Shown here piece by piece: positions 1 through 12,083 of a DNA stretch of 64,000 nt. Source of the DNA: Caprimulgus europaeus (Eukaryota; Chordata; Aves; Caprimulgiformes; Caprimulgidae); NCBI GenBank assembly GCA_907165065.1, contig OU015523.1, positions 123,616,023 to 123,680,022 of the forward strand, in the 5' to 3' direction. Position 1 is the first letter of the stretch. Each line of letters starts with the position of its first letter. The translations under genes were made by a program, and so were the position numbers. The notes beneath the pieces were generated by a model, which saw only the letters and a list, made by a program, of their open reading frames with translations, did not search any database and was not told where the DNA came from.

Positions 1-1495
1 AAGTCTACTGAAGAAAGCAGTAGCCAAACACACATGAAGGACATGAATTATTTCACAAGCTTTCATCATTGGTGTTAGTGTCCTTACACAGCAAATATGG
101 GTTAATAATCGAGCTAAAGTCCTCCTTAAGCAGAATTTCAGGAAGCCAAGAAAAACAAACACTAATCCTATTTCAAGCTGGCTCTATGATCTTGGACAGA
201 AAGGTTTAAACAAAGCTCAAGATGTTGATACATGAATTACAAAGCTCAAAGACTCTTTTTCATCAATTCAGAAGACACACAAACAACATTTCATCACAAC
301 CCCAGAAGCAAGCCAACAGCCCCAAAATTTGCCAGTGTTTTTGTCAATGATTTTTTTTCCCTGAATCATGTCCACATATTTCTTTTTTTTCTCCACTTAC
401 TAATTCTTTCCTGGTCATCTTTTATCTGTGACCACTCAGGTAAGAGAGTGGAAGCTCTCAGTCTTGGGATGGGTTGACCTCTCCTTTATACACAATGCTT
501 TCCAGCAGTGTGGGCATGGGCTCATCTTCTCAACACTATGCAAAGCCATCCAAAAAGGCAATTTTTGTTTCTAGGAATAATAATTCTTAAAAATCCCAAA
601 CCAACAAACACAAAAAAACCCCAAAACAACAACCAAAAAAAACACTACCAAAAAAACCAACTCAGTGGTAGGTTGGAAAACAAAACTCTAAATTTCCAAG
701 CAAACACTTCCTAGAGCCCCACATTAAAGTATCTTTAGCACTTTGCTTTCTTTTCTCTGAACTTGAGATGCTCTTATTTTACTTTTCCAGGGTTGCCAGT
801 GACCACTATTGCACAAAATATTCAAGAGGCAAGAAGAATAGATAGCTACTTTGTCACAATGAGTTCTTGTCTGGACATCCACTGTTTCTCTCCACCAACT
901 GTCAAAAATCAAATTACTTTTCATATTATATTAAATATTTAATATATATTTGGATTTTTTTTTACATTTAGCTGCATTTTCCTACTCCATTCAACACCTG
1001 GTGGGAAGGTGAACATGATGCTACACAAGAATTCATTTTGAATTAGTAGATAGCAGCGTTTTGCATTCTCAACAGCTACATCTGAAGTTAAGAAGCTTGC
1101 AAGCCATTTCTGGATTTTACCTAATATACTCAATTTTGACCCATGGCAGTATAAAGCAGCACTATTTGAGACTAAAATGCAGCTTTACAGTGATTTACAG
1201 GTACATTTATGCCAGCTGCCTTTATGCATTTGTGAAACTACCATGATCCCTACTTCAAAATAGAAAGGATTTTCATCTTCATCAGATGGGAAATGATTAA
1301 ATTATTCTTTGCAACCGTTTACAGCCCTGACTCAGAAAGCTGCTTGATTATTTTAAGTGCACCTTAATCCAAGTGCTTCAGCAGGATGCACCCAGCTGGT
1401 CATGGACCAATCCACCCAGCAGCACAAGGTGCATGATGACAAGTCAAGGGCACTCCTTTTATTCAGGGTCACCTCTGGTTTTCCATATGTCTTTG
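1..1495. other. No gene or known repeat seen
   Basis: Unique-looking AT-rich DNA. It includes an A/C-rich low-complexity stretch at about 595-662 (runs of CAAAA type). Short open frames here show no protein-like composition. Confidence 0.6.
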
Positions 1496-1639
1496 CCCCA
1501 TCCCTGGAAACATTCCAGGTCAGGTTGGATGAGACTGTGAGCAACCTGATCTGGTTGAAGATGTCCCTGCTCACTGCAGGGGGGTTGGACTTGATGGCTT
1601 TGAAAGGTCCCTTCCAACCCAAACCATTCCATGATTCTA
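1496..1639 (+). mobile_element. CR1 LINE 3' end fragment
   Basis: Matches the last ~145 bp of avian CR1. It has the 'gaagatgtccctgctcactg' type core, the 'cccttccaacccaaaccatt' block and a terminal 'ccatgattct', which are the CR1 3' signature. It belongs to the group with 'ctcactgcaggg', is heavily 5' truncated and is diverged. Confidence 0.85.
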
Positions 1640-1910
1640 CTCTAAGAATTAAATTCAGTATACTGTCTTTTAGATTTTTGCCTTCATTGATCCACAAAGA
1701 TAAAAATTGTTGATTGGGAGCCTTTTATCTTGAATGTTTTTACTTCTCACAGGCCTGGCAGATCAACCTTTGTGCACTCAAAGGGTGACACTGGATAGAT
1801 CAACCTTGGAGCTATGGGAAAAGCAGGAATCTTCAGAACTAATAAATGAAGGGTGTGAAAGCTGCACTTCCAAAAGCCTTGGCCTCCTCTCAGATAAGAA
1901 ACTCTGGAGA

Positions 1911-2190
1911 ATCATAGAATTGTTTGGTTGGAAAAGACCTTTGAGATCATCAAGTCCAACCATACCTGTCCACTACTAAACCAGATCTCCCAGCACCTTG
2001 TCTACCCATCTTTTAAACACCTCCAGGGATGGGGACCCCACCACTGCCCTAGGTAACCCATTCCAGTGCCTGAGAACCCTTTCAATGAAGAACTTTCCCC
2101 TGATATCCAATCTGAACCTCCCTTGGTGCAACTTGAAGCCATTTCCTCTTGTTCTATCCCTTGTTACTTGGGAGAAAAGACACACACCCA
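1911..2190 (-). mobile_element. CR1 LINE fragment, 'tgtccactac' group
   Basis: Begins on the plus strand with 'atcatagaattgtttggttg', the reverse complement of a CR1 3' terminus. The minus-strand translation contains [19 protein letters not shown] and then [19 protein letters not shown], the ORF2 C-terminal signature. An open frame of 86 codons survives at 1976-2236, running past the recognisable CR1 part. Confidence 0.9.
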
Positions 2191-4002
2191 CCAATGAGAA
2201 GTTGGTCTGTAAAGGCTTTAGGACCTTTCTTCTCATTTATGCTTTCCTCCAGAGCATAGAGACCACAGAAAAGAAGAAGTCTGGTACAAAAAGAGGAAGA
2301 AAGAAGGATGAGGGAGGAAAAAAAAGGCAGACTCTAGACCCATCCCCTTAGAACTAAAATAGGGGCAGGCTGAATGTACAGACATAATAAGGTACATCAC
2401 CAAGATTCTTCAGAGAAGCAGCAGATATGTCCCCTTTGCAGACCAGAGTGGTGGCAAACCAGGAGCTAAGGACAGGACCCAACCTGCCAGCACAGCACAG
2501 CTAACAGCAACGTTTTCATGATGCTCATTGGCTGCTTTCCAGAAAAGAAAGAGCTTTAAGCTGCCAAAACATATGTCAGTCAACACATTACTGAGCATAA
2601 GCCTATTTAGCAGAAGACATGAGATAGGCAGGACCAGGATGTAGAGAACGGCACAGAAACAGAGGTTATATAAACCTGGGATTTTCAACTCAACCATCAT
2701 GGGCTGGGACAACACTTGATCCCTATTTACATAAAGGATGAAAAAAAGAACACAGCTTTTACCTAGATGTTCCTGTAAACAGGAGATCCTGTTCCTGTAA
2801 GCCCAGGAGATGCATTTTGCATGGTTGCATGCCAAGACCACGTGATTCTTGGAAGAGAAAAGGACAAAAACCGTGGTATTGCCCATCTAGCCCCATATCT
2901 GATGCCTGAAGTGAACATCACTATATTTGACAGGCAAATGAAGAAATTCAGTTTTCCTCTTGCTCACATGGTTGCAGAGTTATCATCATCATCATCACAG
3001 CAAGAAGGAGTAGCTTTAGGTTAAATAAACAAACCAGTACATTTTCAGAGCTGGTTTTGCAACATCATCCATCCCCAAGGATTGCATTTCCTGAGGCTCT
3101 AAAGCTCTCCAAAAAACAACCTTCTCCCTTTGTAAAAGAGATGAACAATTCCTAGCCAGGGGATGATGCATTGTGCAACACTCCCATTTTCTCATGCTGA
3201 ACCAGACCCTGGGCTCTTCATCCAGGCATCTCCTCCCTGGTCAGGGGAACACATCTCAGACACTCAACCAACCAGCAATGAACTGCAATTCCTCCATATG
3301 TGTTCATGAGCAGCCATAAGGTGCAAAAGATAATATATATACTGCAGGCAGTCACAGTCTCAAGCCAGACAGACCTCTCATAACTCTCCAAACAGTCCCA
3401 GCAGTCTGGAAACCAGCCTGAACCACAGGGTGCTTGTACAAGGAGATATCAGAGGAACCTGCCAAGATCAAGGCCTTCATTACAAAAGCTATTCCTATCC
3501 TTCAAAAGACAAATTTCTCACCTAAGAACTGACTTTCCAGAGATAACTGTGTGGCATTTAATGCATCTGCTGATCTTGCATCTCCAAGGTCTTCATCTAC
3601 AGGAGACGCACATTAATTTGAAGACCATCATTTGCAATTTTTTCCTTCCAGCTCCATGCCTAGAGTCCTCTCCTGATTGCAAATCCCTCTCCTTTATAAA
3701 GCTTCCTTTACTTGTACTGTTTTGTCACCACCCTCATCCATTCCAGCATGGAGAAGAGGTAATTTTAAAAGGTCCAACTGACATTTGTAAAATTGACTTG
3801 ATACTCTACTCTGCCAGGTGGCCAGCCTTGTTTTTTCAAGCTTTTTATTCCCTGCACAAGTGTTTCAGCACACAAATCTCACTCCCCCACCCCTTTTGAA
3901 ACCTCCAAGGCTCTTTGGGCAAGTGTAGCCATCTCTATGTGCCAGATCAGATCACAGGTGACATGGGACACCACATGCCCTTGACCCAGGGACCTGTAGT
4001 CA
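2191..4002. other. No gene seen; small (ATC)n tract
   Basis: Unique-looking sequence with a short (ATC)n run at about 2983-2998. A 158-codon minus-strand frame at 2410-2886 is discussed among the rejected items. Confidence 0.55.
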
Positions 4003-4270
4003 TACAACAAGGGAAAATGGTTTTAAACTAAGAGAAGGGAGATTTAGACTAGACATGAGGATGAAATTTTTTATGCTGAGGGTGGTGAGACACTGGCCCA
4101 GGTTGCCCAGAGAGGTGGGAGACAACACATCCCTGGGAACATTCCAGGTCAGGTTGGACGGGGCTCTGAGCAACCTGATCTGGTTGAAGATGTCCCTGCT
4201 CACTGCAGGGGTTTGGACTAGATGAGCTTGAAAGGTCCCTTCCAACCCAAACCATTCTGTGATTCTATGA
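4003..4270 (+). mobile_element. CR1 LINE 3' end fragment
   Basis: Starts in the 'aaatggttttaaactaagag' part of CR1, continues through 'gaggttgcccagag'-like sequence and ends in the terminal 'ccattctgtgattctatga'. It keeps about 265 bp of 3' sequence and belongs to the 'ctcactgcaggg' group, like the copies at 7794 and 34357. Confidence 0.9.
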
Positions 4271-4834
4271 CCCCTCAAGCACACAGGTTCAGATCAGTTC
4301 ACTCTCACAGGTCACCTGCATGAGAAGCAAGAACACTTCTCAAACAACATTTAGCAGAAGGAAAAGGGAATTTCCTCTGGGGGTGTTGGTTTAGGGGTGG
4401 TATCACAAAGAAGGATGTGCACAACTGTAGATATTGCTGCTAGAATTAAATTAATTACAATTAAATTTGAATATTTGGCAATATTCACTCTATAATACAA
4501 CAGCTGGACTCATCACCACCTGATGGTCACACAACCCCAACCTCTGTGCCCTGCAGCTTCAACTATGCAAGAACTACACACCTGTAATATCTATAGAAGT
4601 CTAACACCATATTAATCAATTCACTTGTACCCCTCAAGCTGTATTTGCTAAATCTCATCTTTCCCTAGTCTCTAAAACAGGTTTTCATGCTGTTATCAGC
4701 ATCTCCCTTCACCACAGCAACACTGAAGATCAACAGAAAGGAGAAACTCGAGCTGCAGAGCTCAGGTAGGTTTGAACTTGTTCCAAGGAGGACAAAAAAC
4801 ATACATAGGAGAAACAATGACAGCCTGTAACTGT

Positions 4835-4865
<31 letters not shown>

Positions 4866-6335
4866 AATTATATATATATATAAAAAATGACAATTGTGTA
4901 TATAAAAATTATATAAATAATTATAAATTTATTATAATATAAATTTATTATATATAAAATTTATATATAAAATTTTTTAGCCCCCTCTAGGAGTTTCCAA
5001 CACAATTTTAACACCTACTACCCAGCAGCACCTGAGCAAGTTGGTTCTGAAAAAGTTGTTCACACACTTAAAAAAAAAATAAAGTAAAAAAAAAAATATT
5101 AATAACTCTGCCCAGAAGAAGAAATACACTCTGCTTGTGTCTGAGAAGCCACTGTGAATGTCACCTAGCTCTTTTCTTTATAGATCTCAAAGCAAGGGAA
5201 AAAAACAATCTCTTTCTCAGTCTGGTGTTGTCTTAAAATCAGCATCATCAGGAACACGAGTACAAGAACTCATTGTCCTCAGCAAGCTCTAGCACAAATG
5301 AGACATCTGACTTAAAAGGAGCTCACATTTGAGAGGTCTGATGTTACTCACATTACAGCTTCCAAAAAAGATCACAGGAAGAGAGAGAAAAAAGCCAGGG
5401 AAGAAAGGAGGGAAAGAAGTGTGCATTGATTAAAAAACAAAATAATAATCACAAAGCAACATGTGTAATTTTACTGCCAAGGAAGGAAGAAAAAAAACCC
5501 GTTAATTCAAGGCAACATTAGATGTTGAACAAGTCTGTGTTGCTGGAAGCACATGGAGAAATGCAGAAATGGAGAAGCTGGAGCCTTTTTTTTCCCTCCA
5601 ATTGCTTTTTCTGATCTCAAATCCTCTGGAGGCTTCAGAGGGATTATTTCCAGCAGGAACATCGTCCCCTCATCCATGGCCTATAGAGGATACCACCAAG
5701 CATCAGCACCAGGGCTAAGAGACCTTTTTCCCTGAACCACATTTACCTTTCCAACTTCACTGCAGATTTGGAAGGAAAGAAGGATGAAAGTGAAGGAGAA
5801 AAGTCCTGAAGTTGCTTCAAACACCATTACAGCATATCAACACTTTCTGTTTGCTTTATTAAGCACTTACATTCAGTATTACAAGGCACCTCTGAAAAAC
5901 ACTTCAGTTGGTGGTAATGATTATAATGGGGGGCTTTAGCACTCATTTCAGCCTCTTCTAACTCTCTAAGAGCTTTAAATATTAGTAGCAAGTGTTGAAA
6001 AATCTCAAGTTTAATTTGTTTTCAAGCCACAGAGGCACTGGACTCATAAGAAGTTGAGTACTGGCCTCTCATAAAGCAGTTTTAGCTCTAATGGCTCATA
6101 AACCAGTTAATGTGCAAACACCAGCAGATGTTTCCAAAATTCCCCCTCCAGTGTGACATCCAGTGTGGCTGATGGGAGTCACTTATGAAATAGAGATGGA
6201 GCAACACCCTTGAGAGCAGCAACTTACTCTTAAGATGACCAAACTCACTTGCAGACAGGTCAGAGGGAGTGAAGGGAGGAGAAGAGGTCTGCATCTTTAA
6301 AGAGAGCCCTCAATATCCATAAATATCAAAGTCCA
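4271..6335. other. No gene seen; contains AT-rich repeat
   Basis: Apart from the AT-rich block at 4838-4978, this interval looks unique. The region around 5060-5100 has A-runs. Confidence 0.55.
4838..4978. repeat. (AT)n microsatellite and AT-rich tract
   Basis: An uninterrupted (TA) run of about 13 units is followed by a second (TA) run and about 90 bp of degenerate A/T-only sequence. It is almost free of G and C. Confidence 0.95.
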
Positions 6336-7030
6336 TCAAGAGCAGCTCTGAGGAGAAAGACTTGGGGTGCTGGGGGACCAGAAGCTCCACATGAGGCGGC
6401 ACCGTGCGCTGGCAGCACAGAGCCAATAACCGTGTCCTGGGCTGCACCCAGAGCAGCGTGGGCAGCAGGGCCAGGGAGGGGATTCTGCCCCTCTGCTCCG
6501 CTCTCCTGAGACCCCCCCTGCAGTGCTGCCTCCAGTGCTGGGGCCACCAACAGCACAAGGACATGGAGCTACTGGAGCCAGTGCAGAGGAGGCCACGAGG
6601 ATGATCAGAGGGCTGGAGCAGCTCTGCTGTGAGGACAGGCTGAGAGAGTTGGGGCTGTTCAGCCTGGAGAAGAGAAGGCTCCAGGGAGACCTTCCAGTGG
6701 CCTCCCAGTACCTGAAGGGGCTCCAGGAAGGCTGGGGAGGGACTTTGGCCAAGGGCAGGGAGTGACAGAACAAGGGGTGATGGCTTGAAAGTGTCAGAGG
6801 GGAGCTGGAGCTGAGATGTGAGGAAGAAATTGTTTGGTGTGAGGGTGGTGAGACAGTGTCCCAGGTTGGGCAGAGAAGCTGTGGCTGCTCCTCCCTGGAA
6901 GTGTTCTCGGCCAGGTTGGCTGAGGCTTTGAGCAACCTGGTCTAGTGGAAGGTGTCCCTGCTGCTGGCAGGGGGGTTGGGACTGGATGAGCTTTAAGGTC
7001 CCTTCCAACCCAAACCATTCTGTGGTTCTT
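6336..7030 (+). mobile_element. CR1 LINE fragment, 'ctgctggcagg' group, longer copy
   Basis: About 695 bp of CR1. It starts at the ORF2 stretch equivalent to 'GEEDLGVL', passes through the region equivalent to [12 protein letters not shown] and '[20 protein letters not shown]', and ends with the 3' terminus. The frame is broken, and a run of seven C at about 6513 is one indel relative to its sister copy. It is close to 97% identical by eye to the copy at 16655-17278, so it is among the younger insertions here. Confidence 0.95.
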
Positions 7031-7793
7031 TAAGCAGAAGGGGTGTGAGTCAGGTACCCCTGAGAAAAAAATGGGTTCAAGATCATCTCACACACGGCAG
7101 AGAAACAAGCACTAAAAGGTCAAAGAAAAACAACCACCAATTCACTCCAGCAGCCATTGTGGGTTGTTGCAAACCAACCACATCACCCTGACACCTGCAA
7201 TGACAGATTGTCACCATCCATCAGGTTTTATATGCTTGTCCAGTATCATTTTGAAGGAAGTGGCAGGAACATTTCTAGCCTGCACCTGATTTGAGGTGAA
7301 CCCATCCATCACTGGTGACAGCCTCGGAGGCAAATGCATTCCCCCAGGGAAGCCGGTGTACCCAGCTCACATCATCCCTGCTGACAGCAGCGCTTCCAAC
7401 CTCATGTCATGACAGCCTGGAGAACAAGTGATAATTGATAAGGAAAACAATTCAGGAGTGAATTATCTCCTCAATCACATGAAGAGAGGGAAGGTGGAGA
7501 ACTCTGCTAAACCTTAACCCTGTTGCAAAATATAATTGTTTTGCTCCAGTTGTCAGTTGACTTAATACCTGAAAACACCCTGACAGGTCAATGTAGCCAG
7601 GGACTAAAATGTGTCTAGCATCAGCACAGAGGAATGCTCCCTCTTGTCATGACCCAACACCCAGATCCCTTTAACAACGGTGCAAGATTAAAAAAAAAGA
7701 ACATCCTCCCAAATTATTTCATAATAAAATTGCTGAAACACAAGGAGATGCAACACTGGGAGCAAAACTGAAAGAGAAAGATGTTAATTGGAT

Positions 7794-7969
7794 GCAGAAC
7801 TGGAACAGGTTGCCCAGAGAGATGGTAGATGTTCCATCCCTAGAAACCTTCAAGGTCAGGTTGGATGAGGCTCTGATCTGGTTGAAGATGTCCCTGCTCA
7901 CTGCAGAGGGGTTGGACTAGATGACCTTGAAATGTCTCTTCCAGCCCAAACCATTCTGTGATTTTATGA
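7794..7969 (+). mobile_element. CR1 LINE 3' end fragment
   Basis: About 175 bp of the 'ctcactgcag' CR1 group, ending in 'ccattctgtgattttatga'. A short internal deletion has removed the 'gagcaac' segment after 'gatgaggctct'. Confidence 0.88.
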
Positions 7970-10290
7970 AAAACACTCAGCAAAAGGAAGATTTGAAGAC
8001 AACTGCAGGGAGCCTCAGCCAGAGCTTCCCTCCCAGACCCTGCTCCAGCAGGCAGACAGCTACCACAGATTGGCAATTGAAATGTTAATGAGGACAGGCT
8101 CTAGCAATCAGGGACTGTAATTTAGACAGGACTGCTTGTGTTTTGCCAGAGAGACAAGAAATGTAATTAGAGCATCCCGTTCTCCAAGGCTGGTGCAGAT
8201 TTGCAAGCCAGTCACAAGATGCATTTGCCTCTAGGAAGCATCTGCCCTCAAACCAAGCTGTGAGCTTGCTACAGACCATTGACACCTTGGCCCCAACCAG
8301 AGTGTCCAATCCAACTCCTTACCTGGCAAAGCCAGGCTAGAAAAAACCCAACAAAACAACAAAAAAACCCAAACACCAAAAAACTTTTGCTTTTACTGAT
8401 GTGAAAAATGGAGAAAAAAGGGAGAGGGATGGTCACTTCATCACTCTTCCCCATCTGTAACTGCAGAGATGCTCTCACGTAGGTCAGCTTTCAAGGAACA
8501 AGTGCAGCATGGGAAAGCTTTGTTTCCTAGAGCAGGTAAAAAAGCTTTCTGGAATTTTGTAAAAGTTTCTAGGAAAGGGAGAAAGGAGTAACTTTAAATA
8601 ATTTAACCTGGCTGCTCCACAGAGAAGTCTATCCACTGACCCTATATCCGAGTACAACAATGCATGTTCAACCACAGCATCTCCCCAGAGAGCATTTGGT
8701 CTTGAGGTGAAGTCATCAGGTCTGGAGAGTTGCTCCATGACACATCACATCACATCCTTTAGGACATTGTACCCCATGTGTCACACTTAAGTGCCTAAAT
8801 ACATCTGTGTCCTCCTGCAGCCACTCCACTCTCCATCAGCCTTTGAAGAACCTTTGCAGCATCGTTGCATTGCTGCCCTGTTCAGAGACAAAAAGCATCA
8901 CCTCTTCTTGCCACTCTGAATGCACTTTTATTCACATTATATATGCCAGGAGGATATTAAAAACTTTCATGACAAGATCCCAGGAGGAAGAAGTTTATAC
9001 CAATTATTTGACCACACACTGCAGGAAGAGGCAGAAAAATTCCTGATAAATTTGTAGGGAAGCAAATATCCAGATTCTACTTAAAATAGCAGAGAAAAAT
9101 CAATGATTAATCAATGATTATTGCCTACCATGGGGTAGACAGGTTACACACCTTCCTAACTTGTTTTCCAACTTCACCATGAGTGGCATAACCCATGACT
9201 AGTTACAACTACAATTCACATTGTAGGTCTTTTTGGCCACCGCAACATTGGGTCCCCAAGCAATGGCACATGGACACATTGACCAGCTCACCACCACTTC
9301 AGCACATTCACACATATATTTTCAGAGAACTAAAAGTGTTAAATGTCACTTCATTGATATCAGGCTCCATTAGGAGGTGAAGAAGAATAGTTTTCAAGGT
9401 GTCAGTTGAATTTAAGACTGGTAAGACAAGGACCAGACCCCAGGCTTACATTTAATTCACCAGCAACCATCATATCCATCACTCAGGGCTTTTATTACAA
9501 TAAAACAAAGCTTCAAGGGAAAGACAGAATATTAAGGCAAGAAGCACAAACACAGTCTAAGCTGCTTAGAAAGATAAGGGTTTTTAAAAAATAAACCTAC
9601 ACACCTTAGGACCAAGAACAATTTTTATCATTCAATGAATTCTATTCAACTCACACAATGAAACACAATGAGATGCACTGAGTCACAGTTTATTAGCATA
9701 TTATTAGCATAAGGCACAGCTCCACCATCAATACTCCACATCTCAGCTAGGAAAAGGAAAAACCCAGCACAAAACCAGAAGCTTCTGAAGAATTAACAGT
9801 TTATGGAGGAGGTTGAAGGTTTAGTGATAACAGGTAAGGAAACAACTCAGAGGCTGGGATGGGGACATTCGTGGCAAAGCAGAAGAATGTTAGTAGGGTT
9901 TTTGGTAAACATTAAAGCAAACACACTGTTTATTTTATTTTATTTTATTTTATTCAAAAAGACAGATCAGAAGCAGCAATAAAGAGCAGCAGCTCCTGAT
10001 GTGCTCTAGCTTCCCCAAGCAGGAACAAGCTCGTCAGCTAAAACACCTGTGTGGTTTTGTCTCATACCAATCCATTTACCTTCTGAAATATACTTGCTTC
10101 ACTTAGACACATCTAGGCAGAGGAGAGATGTTTCTGAAGCAAATGGCACCTCTCTAGACCAATGATCAGCTCAACTCACCACCACTCTGCCAGTATAAAG
10201 GAACCCGATCAAACCTTGAAGGACACATTGATTTTGGAAAAATGCTGAGTCAGATCTGTTTGTATTTCCCATTAATAAATCCAACGTAAA
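7970..10290. other. No gene seen; A-rich and (TTTTA)n tracts
   Basis: Unique-looking DNA. It holds an A/C low-complexity stretch at about 8340-8385 and a (TTTTA)n run at 9932-9954. Confidence 0.55.
9932..9954. repeat. (TTTTA)n microsatellite
   Basis: About five consecutive TTTTA units. Confidence 0.9.
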
Positions 10291-10866
10291 GTCACAGAAC
10301 CTCAGAACTGCCTCAATTGGAAAAGACCTTTAAGATCATCCCATCATGAACCCAACACTGACCAGTCCCCACTGACCCATGTCCCTCAGCACTGTGTCTA
10401 CACAACTCTTCAATCCCTCCAGGGATGGGGACTCCACCACTGCCCTGGGCAACCCCTTCCAATGCCTCAGAACCCTTGCAGCAAAGAAATTCTTCCTCAC
10501 ATCCCATCTCAACTGCCCTGGCCACAACTGGAGCCCATTTCCTCTTGTCCTGTCCCTTGCTCCTTGGTTGAACAGACCCACCCCCACCTCTCTGCACCCT
10601 CCTCCAAGGGACTTGGACAGAGCCAGAAGGTCTCCCCTCAGCCTCCTTTTCTCCAGGCTCAGCACCCCCAGTTCCCTCAGCCGGGAACTCAGCACACTTG
10701 TGCTCCAGACCCTTCCCCAGCTCTGTTCCCTTCTCTGGACACGCTCCAGCACCTCCAGGTCCTTCTTGGACTCAGGGGCCCAACACTGAACCCAGCACTT
10801 GAGCTGCAGCCTCACCAGTGCCCAGGACAGGGGGAAGAGAACTTCTCTGCTCCTACTGTCCACACT
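10291..10866 (-). mobile_element. CR1 LINE fragment, 'catgtccctcagcac' group
   Basis: About 575 bp. The minus-strand translation shows [20 protein letters not shown] and later [20 protein letters not shown], both typical of the CR1 ORF2 C-terminus. A 175-codon open frame remains (10336-10863). The copy is 5' truncated within the region equivalent to REVLFPLSWALVRLQ. Confidence 0.95.
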
Positions 10867-11433
10867 AAGTCAACTCACTCCTCACCTCAGGCTCCCTCAG
10901 ACAACCCAAGCTACACAAGGGAAATTACTTTGGTGATTATTTTTCTGTCCATCTGTAAAGCACTGGGGAGAGAAAGGAGTGCTGGAGTTGCTATTCAAGT
11001 GGTACTGAGACACCACCAAACTCCCCAGCAGAAACAACTCTGGATCACACAATAGCCTAGATAATAAATATTGCAAAAAGCAGGAGACAGATTCCAAACC
11101 CATCTAGAAAGCTAAATAAGGAACTTAGTTTGAAAGGAACCACCAAATGCAAACAGTTGCCCTAACATCCCACAAGTGGTGACAGTCCAGCACATGAGCT
11201 GCTGATTATAAGAGCATTATCCTACACCTAAATCAAACCTTGGTGGGCTGAAATCAGAATAAATCCATTGTGTCACCTCTACTCACAGCCTACAAGTGGG
11301 GAGAGTAAAGGCAAAGCACTCATGCACAAATTCACACTGGTTGACAACCCTTTCACATCCATGGTCCCACTTGCAAGAGCAGCTTAACAGTCTCGGAGAT
11401 GATGGGCTGAGCTGCATACAACATGGTCCAGGC
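10867..11433. other. No gene or repeat recognised
   Basis: Unique-looking spacer between a CR1 and the plus-strand LTR. Confidence 0.5.
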
Positions 11434-11818
11434 TGTATCTCCTTCTCCTAGTTTTGCTAGGATAGGGTTAATTTGCTTCTTAGTAGTTAGAAAGTGCTGT
11501 GTTTTGGTTATGAGAACAATGTTGATAAGGTACAAGGACACAGTTTCCAAGGAGAGAGGACTGGAAGGGGGGAGTGGAGAAGAAAAGGGTAGTAGTTAGT
11601 AAAACCCAGAATTGACAGTTGGAGATGCCAATGAGATATTCCATCTCACATTATGTCATATTTAGTATATTAACTGGGGCTGACCAGAAAGGGAGGGAAT
11701 TCTCTCAGGAATCATTCAGGCTCACTTCTCCAGGATTGTGATTTTGGTTTTAGGGTTCCTTTTCACTCTTCTGTGATCGTTATCAGTGGGTGGTGAGCAA
11801 TTTTACTCTGCATCACTC

Positions 11819-11874
<56 letters not shown>

Positions 11875-12083
11875 TAGAGAGAGAGGGAGAGAGAGAGAGA
11901 GAGAGTTGTTATCATTACTATTCTTACTATTTTAATTTTATTTTCTCTAATTATTAAATTGTTCTTATTTCAACCTACCAGTCTCCTGACCTTTACCCTC
12001 CATTTTTCTCCCATGTTCCCTGGGTGGGGGGCACTGTAAGTGGCTGTGTCTTGTTTGGCTGCCAGCTCAGTTAAATTATCACA
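11434..12083 (+). mobile_element. Solo LTR, avian ERVL-type endogenous retrovirus
   Basis: The order of landmarks matches a common avian LTR. There is a 'gctaggatagggttaatttg' 5' block, then 'aatgttgataa', 'gagatattccat', a TATA-like 'agtatatta' (about 11664), 'gtgggtggtgagcaatt', 'catcactcat', an ATTAAA poly(A) signal (11953-11958), a T/C-rich stretch and a terminal 'ggcactg...gttaaa...atcaca'. No internal retroviral genes lie on either side, so it is a solo LTR. Simple repeats have expanded inside it. The exact termini and target duplication are not resolved. Confidence 0.82.
11821..11906. repeat. (AT)n then (GA)n microsatellites inside the LTR
   Basis: About 22 AT units (to roughly 11866) are followed by a short bridge and an (AG) run to 11906. 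They sit where related LTRs carry a T-rich or ATT-rich stretch downstream of the conserved 'catcact' motif. Confidence 0.95.

Noticed and set aside
2410-2886. 158-codon hydrophobic minus-strand open frame
   Set aside because: No recognisable domain or family. Its hydrophobicity follows from the base composition, and frames of this size are expected by chance in 64 kb of two-strand sequence.
10462-11055. 197-codon plus-strand open frame rich in Pro and Ser, with similar ones at 31046, 6336 and 16560
   Set aside because: Antisense or wrong-frame shadows of CR1 ORF2, repeated in every CR1 copy of the same group.
11434-12083. Possible complete provirus next to the LTR
   Set aside because: No gag, pol or env similarity on either side, and no second same-strand LTR within the window.
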